Source: Chthoniobacterales bacterium
GTDB lineage: Bacteria; Verrucomicrobiota; Verrucomicrobiia; Chthoniobacterales; UBA10450
Length of the DNA stretch: 5,900 nucleotides
Assembly: GCA_025980625.1 (NCBI GenBank)
Contig: JAICXG010000173.1
Coordinates: forward strand, 1 to 5,900
Direction of reading: 5' to 3'
The first letter of the stretch is position 1, and the number at the start of each line of letters is the position of its first letter. Made by a program: the position numbers and the translations under genes. Below the pieces are notes generated by a model. That model worked only from the letters and a program-made list of their open reading frames with translations, searched no databases and was not told where the DNA came from. This document shows, in pieces, positions 1 through 4,961 of this stretch.

Positions 1-1986
1 CATGATGAGCTCGAGTTTCGGGTTATCGATCGTCTCGAGGGTGAGCCGGTAAATCGACGGTTCTTCCTCCTTGCGCGCGAGCCGCTCTTTGGAGCGCTCT
101 TCCTTGCGCGCTTTTTCCTCCTCGACCTGCTTGCGGCGCATGTCCTCGTTCAAAGAAATCGTGTTATCGGCGATCTTCTTCCGCAGCCGCGCCATGTCAT
201 CTTCGACATAGCGAAGCTCCGGATCGGCCGCGACCCGTGCGCTGGATCGTGCCCGCAGCTCATCGAGAAAGAGCGGATGCGAGTCGGACCACTTGGTGTA
301 TCTGGCCGCGGGCACCTGATCGTAAGGGAGCGCGTTCTTCAAGGCGCTCTCGCCGAACTCCGGCAGATCGGTCAAAGTCGGCAGCAAGATATCGGAAGTA
401 ACGCCGTGGAGCTGGGTCGAGCCGCCGGCGACGCGATAGAATTTTTGGATGGTTAACTTGAGCGCGCCATCATCCTGCGAGCGCGTCCCGAGGAGCGAAG
501 TGAAGCGGCCGATCTCGAGAATCGTCTGCACCGTTCCCTTCCCGAAGGTGCTCTGGTCGCCGACGATGACGGCGCGGCCGTAATCCTGAAGCGCAGCCGC
601 GAAAATTTCACTCGCCGACGCGCTCTGCCGGCTCGTAAGGACGACCATCGGGCCGTCGTAGGCGATGCTCGGGTCGGGATCATTCGAGATCACGACGCGC
701 TCGTTTGCGCCCTTTGTCTGCACGACCGGCCCGGACTTGAGAAAGAGCCCGGTGAGCGAGATCGCTTCCTCGAGGGAGCCGCCGCCGTTGCGCCGGAGAT
801 CAATCACGAGTCCTTCGATCTTTTCCCGCTTCAATCGCTTGAGCAGCGCGAGCACATCTTTCGTCGTGCTCGTCTTGTGCGAATCCATATCCGCATAAAA
901 GGACGGAAGCGTGAGCCAGCCGAGCTTCACTGGATTGCCGTTGCGGTCTTTTTTAATGATGATGTCGGCGCGCGCTTCCTGATCCTTCAGCTTAATTTCG
1001 TCGCGCACGAGCTCGATTGTTTTGCGCTGCGAGGGATCGGTCGCGCTCGCTGGAATGATGAGAAGGCGGACCTTGGTGCCTTTCTTCCCGCGAATCTGCT
1101 CGACGACTTTGTCGAGTCGCATATCGCGCACATCGACGAAATCCTTCGCCCCTTGTGCGACCGCACTGATCCGATCGCCGACCTTGATCCGTCCGCTCGT
1201 CTGCGCCGGGCCGCCCGGGACGAGGCTCTCGATTTTCGCGTATCCGTCTTCGCTCCGCAGCATCGCACCGATCCCGACGAGCGAGAGGCCCATGTTGATG
1301 CTGAAGTTCTTCAGGTCAGCTGCGCTCAGGTATTCCGAGTGCGGATCGTAGGCCTGGGCGAGCGCGTCGAGGAAAAGCTTCACCTGCTCTTCGCTGTCTT
1401 CCTCGTGAATGCTACGCAGCATCCGATCGTATCGCCGCTCGACCAGTTTCGGACCCGGCTCGATCGGGTGCTCGCTCAGTTTTTCCTGGAGTAACTCATT
1501 CTCGATCCGTTTCTTCCAAAGCTCGTCGGCTTCGGCTTCGTCCTTCGGCCACGGCGCTTTCTGTCGACTGAGCAGGACGGTGTCGTTCGTCTTGAAATCC
1601 ATCGGCTGTTTCACCAGCTCCTTGATTTTCTTGACCCGGTCTTCGACCCGCTTTTGGAAGAGGTTAAAAATTTCGTGCGCCGGCTTGAGGTTGCCGAGAA
1701 GGATATCATCATCGAGCGAAGTGCCGTATTTCGCGGTGAAGTTATCAATGTCCTTTTGCGTGAAGAAAAGATGGCTGAAATCGAGCATCTCGAGATAACC
1801 GGTGAGCATCTTCTTCGAAATCTCATCGTTCAGCGGATGATGCGTGTAATGGCCTTCTTCGAGAAGACGGCCGACCGAGAGAGCGACCTGCTCGTCGTCG
1901 GATTTCGCCCGGGCCGGTTGCGCCGCCAACGCGACAATTATCAAGGCCGGCAGAAACGCGGCGGAGCGGCGAAGAAATTTATTCAT
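1..1986 (-). CDS. prc: Prc/tail-specific periplasmic protease (S41A), 3' end outside window
   Basis: Secreted C-terminal processing protease that cleaves envelope proteins from their C-termini. In E. coli, Prc acts with NlpI on the peptidoglycan endopeptidase MepS and trims PBP3. The visible 662 codons run unbroken from ATG at 1986 to the window edge. Residues 1-27 form a Sec signal peptide (basic MNKFLRR, hydrophobic core, cleavage after ARA27). Residues about 30-230 match the Prc N-terminal domain. A PDZ domain spans about 233-320 (LVGIGAML, GGPAQTSG, VGDRI). The S41 protease core holds SASASEIFAAAL and FGKGTVQ. By alignment with E. coli Prc (Ser452/Lys477), the Ser-Lys dyad is S457 and K483, with Q487 beside it; the S-K spacing is 26 instead of 25 because of one extra residue in GDQST. 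From about 545 the tail-specific C-terminal domain begins, with a highly charged helical stretch about 600-645. E. coli Prc is 682 residues, so probably only a few dozen residues are missing. No clear Shine-Dalgarno precedes the ATG. The gene is divergent from the hydrolase at 2221. Confidence 0.95.
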   Translation of the reverse strand, partial: MNKFLRRSAAFLPALIIVALAAQPARAKSDDEQVALSVGRLLEEGHYTHHPLNDEISKKMLTGYLEMLDFSHLFFTQKDIDNFTAKYGTSLDDDILLGNLKPAHEIFNLFQKRVEDRVKKIKELVKQPMDFKTNDTVLLSRQKAPWPKDEAEADELWKKRIENELLQEKLSEHPIEPGPKLVERRYDRMLRSIHEEDSEEQVKLFLDALAQAYDPHSEYLSAADLKNFSINMGLSLVGIGAMLRSEDGYAKIESLVPGGPAQTSGRIKVGDRISAVAQGAKDFVDVRDMRLDKVVEQIRGKKGTKVRLLIIPASATDPSQRKTIELVRDEIKLKDQEARADIIIKKDRNGNPVKLGWLTLPSFYADMDSHKTSTTKDVLALLKRLKREKIEGLVIDLRRNGGGSLEEAISLTGLFLKSGPVVQTKGANERVVISNDPDPSIAYDGPMVVLTSRQSASASEIFAAALQDYGRAVIVGDQSTFGKGTVQTILEIGRFTSLLGTRSQDDGALKLTIQKFYRVAGGSTQLHGVTSDILLPTLTDLPEFGESALKNALPYDQVPAARYTKWSDSHPLFLDELRARSSARVAADPELRYVEDDMARLRKKIADNTISLNEDMRRKQVEEEKARKEERSKERLARKEEEPSIYRLTLETIDNPKLELIM

Positions 1987-2220
1987 AAAAGGACGCAAAA
2001 GCTCGCAGAAATCGATTTGAACGCAAGGTGACGGAACCCGCCCGAGACCAACCCTGGAATGAAGAATCAGACCACACTCCAAGCGGAAGATTCAAATTTA
2101 GATTCGGATGCAGATTGGATTTGGTCGTGCAATTTCCGTTCCGCGATCTCTTCCTCCTGCTTCTGATTGGTGCGCTTGCTCTCATGAGAGCAGGATGAGA
2201 AGCAAGAGCAGGAAAAAACG
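1987..2220. other. Divergent intergenic region between prc and the hydrolase gene
   Basis: These 234 nt must carry the promoters of both divergent genes. The most AT-rich part is about 2088-2125, which also shows AGATTC at 2088-2093 and 2100-2105 and AGATTG at 2112-2117, a 12-nt spacing that could be an operator or simple degeneracy. I could not fit a convincing -35/-10 pair with normal spacing on either strand. Short open frames crossing this stretch have low-complexity translations and no recognisable family. Confidence 0.6.
2155..2213 (+). promoter_or_regulatory. Leader with 14-nt palindrome and repeats overlapping the ribosome-binding site
   Basis: GCTCTCATGAGAGC at 2178-2191 is a perfect 14-nt palindrome. 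AGAGCAGGA occurs at 2187-2195 and again at 2205-2213; the second copy contains the AGGA that serves as ribosome-binding site 7 nt before the ATG at 2221. TCCTGCT at 2155-2161 is exactly complementary to AGCAGGA at both 2189-2195 and 2207-2213. Two alternative hairpins are therefore possible, one of which hides the ribosome-binding site. The palindrome could equally be a dimeric repressor operator. The function is inferred only from the sequence symmetry. Confidence 0.4.
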
Positions 2221-2841
2221 ATGATCGAATACCGAAGTTTCACCGGCGGAATTTTCGAAACCAATTGCTACGCGCTCGCGGCGCCGGAGGGCTGGATCCT
2301 CTTTGACGCGCCGGAGGGCGCCTGCGCCTGGCTGGTCAGCGAGCGAATAGAGTTGCGGCTGCTCCTTCTCACCCACGGCCACATCGATCACATCCAGGAC
2401 GTCGCCCGGATCAAACGCCGGTTCGGTTGTCCGGTCGGGATCCATCCGGAGAGCGCGCCGATGATTTCCGAGCGTGACTTCTTTCGCGACTTCGGCTTTG
2501 GCTTCGAGATCGAGCCGGTCGAGCCTGATCTCCTGATCGAGGCGACGCCTTCGCGCGATTTTCTCGGGATGAATTTCGAGATTCTCGAAGTGCCGGGACA
2601 TTGCCCCGGCAGCCTTTGTTTCTTCTCCCGCGCGCACGAACTGCTTATCGGTGGTGATGTTCTTTTTGCGGGCGGGGTCGGCCGCTGGGACCTGCCGGGC
2701 GGCGACGGCGAGTTACTCTTCGCCGGGATCCGGAAAAAGCTTTACTCGTTAGGCGAGAACGTCACCGTTCTGCCCGGCCACGGGCCGCCCACCACGATCG
2801 GGGCGGAGCGCCGCGGCAATCCTTTCGTGCGCTCCTCGTAA
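2221..2841 (+). CDS. Metallo-beta-lactamase-fold hydrolase, glyoxalase II-like (YcbL type)
   Basis: A 206-residue single-domain metal-dependent hydrolase, probably cytoplasmic since no signal peptide is visible. The metal ligands are all present: T-H52-G-H54-I-D56-H57 (HxHxDH motif), H127 in PGHCPGS, D146 in GGDVLF, and H187 in PGHGPPT. The opening FxTNCY motif and the GRWDLPGGD segment (154-162) resemble the short glyoxalase II-like YcbL group rather than full-length GloB, which carries an extra C-terminal helical substrate domain absent here. The family hydrolyses thioesters such as S-lactoylglutathione, but the true substrate cannot be read from sequence; persulfide dioxygenase relatives are a less likely alternative. 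The start is supported by AGCAGGA 7 nt upstream. The gene is divergent from prc and converges on the kinase gene with only 24 nt between stop codons. Codons 176-178 contain one copy of the TCGTTAGGC word. Confidence 0.88.
   Translation: MIEYRSFTGGIFETNCYALAAPEGWILFDAPEGACAWLVSERIELRLLLLTHGHIDHIQDVARIKRRFGCPVGIHPESAPMISERDFFRDFGFGFEIEPVEPDLLIEATPSRDFLGMNFEILEVPGHCPGSLCFFSRAHELLIGGDVLFAGGVGRWDLPGGDGELLFAGIRKKLYSLGENVTVLPGHGPPTTIGAERRGNPFVRSS
2746..2754 (+). repeat. TCGTTAGGC word, copy 1
   Basis: Within the hydrolase gene, read as Ser176-Leu177-Gly178 on the coding strand. It is part of a 16-nt match, GCTTTACTCGTTAGGC, shared with copy 7. Confidence 0.75.
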
Positions 2842-2865
2842 ATGCAGAGCATTGAGGCAGGCCGG

Positions 2866-3843
2866 CTAGAGCGTGCGGAGCAGCGTGCCCAACTTTTCGA
2901 GTCCATCGATTGGCGCAACGATTGTGCCTAACGAAGAAAGGGCTGCAGGGATATGCTCGAGGAAAGCGGTTTTGCCCTTGATCAAGCCGAGATAGCCATA
3001 GGCGCCGAGGGCCTGCATGAGCCGCTGCATCGCACAAAGCCGCAGCTTTTCGGCAAAAGCGTCATCCGACGGTGGGTTGTCTGCCTGGTAATAACGGAGC
3101 AACTCTTCGCGTTCTTTGCTCGTTAGGCAAACGTAAGGGTCGTAAAGGAGTGAGGCGAGGTCGTACTCCGCCAGACCCGGGCGCATGCCCTGGAAATCGA
3201 TCAGGTACGCTTCGCCCTCGCGAATGATCAGGTTCTGCGATTGAAGATCGCGATGCACCAGCACCCGAGGGAATTTCGCCAGCCGGCTCGCGATCTGTTT
3301 CAGCGCCGGCAGGGCCGCTAACTGACGCAGCGTTTCTCCCTCGATCCCGAAATGCCGGCCGAGACAATGTTCCAAAAAGTAGCCCTGTTCCCAGCGATAA
3401 AGCGCCTCGTTGAATCGCGCCGAGAGGTGCGGCTGAATCTGTCTCACCACAGTCTCGGGGAGCCGGTGCAGTTTTGCCACCGTCTCCAGCGCCGATTGAT
3501 AGAGCGGGCGCCGCGCCGGCCAGCTCGCCTCGCGATAACTCCAGAGGTCGCGATCACCCAGGTCTTCCATCCAGATCAGGCCCTCGGCCGGATCGTGAAA
3601 ATGAATCCGGGGCGCGCGAATTTCCTGCGCGGTGAGGAAACGGGCGATCGCGACGAAGCGCTCGTTTTCCTCCTGTTCCCGACTGTATTTCACGAGGACA
3701 ACGGACTGCCCGGGCGAGAATTGAATCCGGTAAAACTTGCGCCCCGAGCCGCCCTTCTCGATCGGTGTGATCGTGACCTTCGCCTCCTCGAAACGCGGGA
3801 AGCGGAGCCGCGTCTGACGCAGCAGGTTTTCGGAAAGAATCAT
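2866..3843 (-). CDS. amgK: AmgK-like anomeric sugar kinase (APH/phosphotransferase fold)
   Basis: A 325-residue cytoplasmic kinase of the aminoglycoside phosphotransferase/choline kinase fold. AmgK phosphorylates MurNAc and GlcNAc at C1 with ATP, feeding MurU in peptidoglycan recycling. Visible motifs in order: nucleotide-binding loop GGSGRKFYR (31-39), VLVKY with the likely ATP-binding lysine K52, hinge WMEDLGD (91-97), catalytic loop VHRDLQSQN (196-204; base D199, metal ligand N204), and metal-binding LIDFQG (214-219; D216). They are followed by YDLASLLYDPY (227-237), which closely resembles the IDFQ...YDLASLL arrangement of AmgK. The length is near that of known AmgK proteins. The start ATG directly follows the stop codon of the nucleotidyltransferase gene in the same frame, so translation is probably coupled; no separate Shine-Dalgarno is evident. 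The sugar specificity is inferred mostly from the MurU-like neighbour. A kinase acting on another sugar-1-phosphate pathway would look similar. Confidence 0.75.
   Translation of the reverse strand: MILSENLLRQTRLRFPRFEEAKVTITPIEKGGSGRKFYRIQFSPGQSVVLVKYSREQEENERFVAIARFLTAQEIRAPRIHFHDPAEGLIWMEDLGDRDLWSYREASWPARRPLYQSALETVAKLHRLPETVVRQIQPHLSARFNEALYRWEQGYFLEHCLGRHFGIEGETLRQLAALPALKQIASRLAKFPRVLVHRDLQSQNLIIREGEAYLIDFQGMRPGLAEYDLASLLYDPYVCLTSKEREELLRYYQADNPPSDDAFAEKLRLCAMQRLMQALGAYGYLGLIKGKTAFLEHIPAALSSLGTIVAPIDGLEKLGTLLRTL
2926..2934 (-). repeat. TCGTTAGGC word, copy 2
   Basis: Within amgK, on the coding strand, read as Ser304-Leu305-Gly306. Confidence 0.75.
3120..3128 (+). repeat. TCGTTAGGC word, copy 3
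   Basis: Within amgK but on the non-coding strand. The coding strand reads GCCTAACGA across Cys239-Leu240-Thr241-Ser242 (TGC CTA ACG AGC), a different codon register from copy 2. Confidence 0.75.
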
Positions 3844-4785
3844 CTAGATGATGGTGTCGGTGAGCGGCCCTTCCGCCCGGCGATGGGTGCGGACGATACA
3901 ACCTTTCAGCCGACTGCGAGAAGCAATTTGCGCTCCCGGCCAGAGAATCGAATCTTCAATCAGCGCTTCGGCTCCGACATTGCAGGCCGGACCGATGGCG
4001 GAGCAACCGATAAGTTGCGCGGTCGAGTCGACCATCGCATCAGGCGCGACGCGCACCGGCCAGTCCGGCTCGATCGGAAAGTCGGGACGCCAGTTTTGGG
4101 CGGCGATGTTACGATGGAGGGCGAGATAGTCGTTAGGCGAAGTCATGTTGAACCAGCTTCCTTCTTCGATCACGACGCCGCCGATCTTGCCGCCGTCGCC
4201 AATCCAGTCGCTCAACACCGGGATAAAAGAGATTTTTTGCCCGAACAAAAAACGGGCGAAAGCGCGCCGGTTCCAGAGAGAGATGTTGGCGTAATCGTAT
4301 TTACCGGGGTGACGCCGTCGATTCTCGATGTCGATCACCCGGCGGTCGCGCAAGGCGACATCAGTCGCCAGTCCCGTGGAACGAAGCGCCAGCGTGACAT
4401 CGTTGCCCGCCCGCAGATGTTCTTCGATGAGCGGGGCAAGCGGGAGATCGGTAAGAATGTCGCCGCTGTAAACGAAAAAATTTTCCGCGGTGAGGAACGA
4501 TTCCGCGTTCTTGATCCCGCCGCCGGTTTCGAGCAGGACGGGTTCGTGCACAAGAGTGAGCGGGCGCTCGCGATAACGCCGGTTGCCTAACGACACGGAA
4601 AATCGCTCCGGCAGATGATGGGTGTTGGCGACGAACCACTCCACCCCGGCCGCGATCAGGTGGTCGAAGGCAAAGGTGATGAGCGGTTTTCCGAAAATCG
4701 GGACGAGCGGTTTGGGTAGATCGTCGGTCAGCGGCCGCAGCCGTTTGCCCAAACCGGCCCCGAGCACAAATGCCTGCGTGATCAT
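3844..4785 (-). CDS. murU: MurU-like sugar-1-phosphate nucleotidyltransferase with C-terminal beta-helix repeats
   Basis: A 313-residue nucleotidyltransferase. MurU transfers UMP from UTP to MurNAc-1-phosphate to give UDP-MurNAc, the step after AmgK. The N-terminal GT-A-type domain (1 to about 228) has the signature FVLGAGLGKRLRPLT (6-20), LPKPLVPIFGKPL (23-35, K25), LLETGGGIKNA (84-94) and YSGDI (106-110), whose D109 is the expected metal ligand. The position usually occupied by Asp in the WxDxGTP motif is Asn here (WFNMTSP, N213). Residues about 243-300 show hexapeptide-like left-handed beta-helix repeats (AQLIGC, SAIGPA, ALIEDS), absent from the roughly 223-residue Pseudomonas MurU and more like mannose-1-phosphate guanylyltransferases or GlmU. 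UDP-MurNAc is therefore likely from context, but GDP- or other NDP-sugars remain possible. The start is fixed by the glycine-rich signature at the N-terminus; upstream only a weak AGG lies within the TCGTTAGGC copy at 4789-4797. Confidence 0.75.
   Translation of the reverse strand: MITQAFVLGAGLGKRLRPLTDDLPKPLVPIFGKPLITFAFDHLIAAGVEWFVANTHHLPERFSVSLGNRRYRERPLTLVHEPVLLETGGGIKNAESFLTAENFFVYSGDILTDLPLAPLIEEHLRAGNDVTLALRSTGLATDVALRDRRVIDIENRRRHPGKYDYANISLWNRRAFARFLFGQKISFIPVLSDWIGDGGKIGGVVIEEGSWFNMTSPNDYLALHRNIAAQNWRPDFPIEPDWPVRVAPDAMVDSTAQLIGCSAIGPACNVGAEALIEDSILWPGAQIASRSRLKGCIVRTHRRAEGPLTDTII
4130..4138 (+). repeat. TCGTTAGGC word, copy 4
   Basis: Within murU on the non-coding strand. The coding strand reads TCG CCT AAC GAC (Ser216-Pro217-Asn218-Asp219). 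Confidence 0.75.
4585..4593 (-). repeat. TCGTTAGGC word, copy 5
   Basis: Within murU on the coding strand, read as Ser65-Leu66-Gly67. Confidence 0.75.
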
Positions 4786-4788
4786 TTT

Positions 4789-4797
4789 GCCTAACGA
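4789..4797 (-). repeat. TCGTTAGGC word, copy 6 (noncoding, murU leader)
   Basis: The only noncoding copy, ending three bases before the murU ATG. Its AGG is the best available ribosome-binding match for murU. It belongs to the 16-nt sequence shared with the hydrolase copy at 2739-2754. Confidence 0.75.
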
Positions 4798-4814
4798 GTA
4801 AAGCAGTTCTTCAA

Positions 4815-4931
4815 CATCCCGAGCGCAGTCGAAGGATTCCGTGGCGAGAGCTTTAAGCCTGACGTTTTCGCAGCCACGCTTCTCGGTCGCTCCGCGGGAT
4901 CCTTCGACTCCGCTGCGCTGCGCTCAGGATG
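4815..4931. repeat. REP/MITE-like imperfect inverted repeat
   Basis: The left arm (4815-4846) begins CATCCCGAGCGCAG and continues TCGAAGGATTCCG. The right arm (4888-4931), read on the minus strand, begins CATCCTGAGCGCAG, has ten extra bases (CGCAGCGGAG), then continues TCGAAGGATCCCG. About 28 of the 32 left-arm positions match once that insertion is skipped. An inner GTGGC (4841-4845) and GCCAC (4873-4877) extend the possible pairing. The GAGCGCAG...GGAGTCGAAGGATCC word resembles, from memory, a dispersed intergenic repeat seen in many soil-bacterial genomes. No transposase is present, so this is a non-autonomous or relic element. It may form a stable hairpin that ends transcription of the upstream gene. 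Confidence 0.7.
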
Positions 4932-4961
4932 ACAGGTGGCGCGCGGGCGGCGAGCCAATTT

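Larger units (their letters stand above)
4786..4961. other. Intergenic region between the repeat protein and murU
   Basis: This 176-nt noncoding gap separates two minus-strand genes. It contains the murU leader (4786-4814), with a TCGTTAGGC copy three bases from the start codon, and the inverted-repeat element at 4815-4931. I see no clear sigma-70 promoter and no hairpin followed by a T-run on the minus strand. Short open frames crossing it are chance readings of the repeat. Confidence 0.6.

Noticed and set aside
877..1494. A 205-codon plus-strand open frame within prc
   Set aside because: The minus strand here encodes the Prc PDZ and flanking core without interruption; the plus-strand translation resembles nothing.
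2182..2637. A 151-codon minus-strand frame opposite the hydrolase gene
   Set aside because: It is charged and low in recognisable motifs, and lies opposite a gene with a complete set of metal ligands.
2842..2865. A terminator between the converging hydrolase and amgK genes
   Set aside because: The 24-nt gap shows no convincing stem followed by a T-run on either strand.
2926..3128. GCCTAAC ... GTTAGGC read as an integron attC site
   Set aside because: The words fit the attC core consensus, but the interval of about 200 bp is longer than typical attC sites, lies within amgK, has no inner paired boxes, and the same word recurs elsewhere without a partner or an integrase.
3352..4590. A 412-codon plus-strand open frame across amgK and murU
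   Set aside because: It is antisense to two genes with clear catalytic motifs, its translation shows no family or domain, and long antisense frames are expected opposite GC-rich genes.
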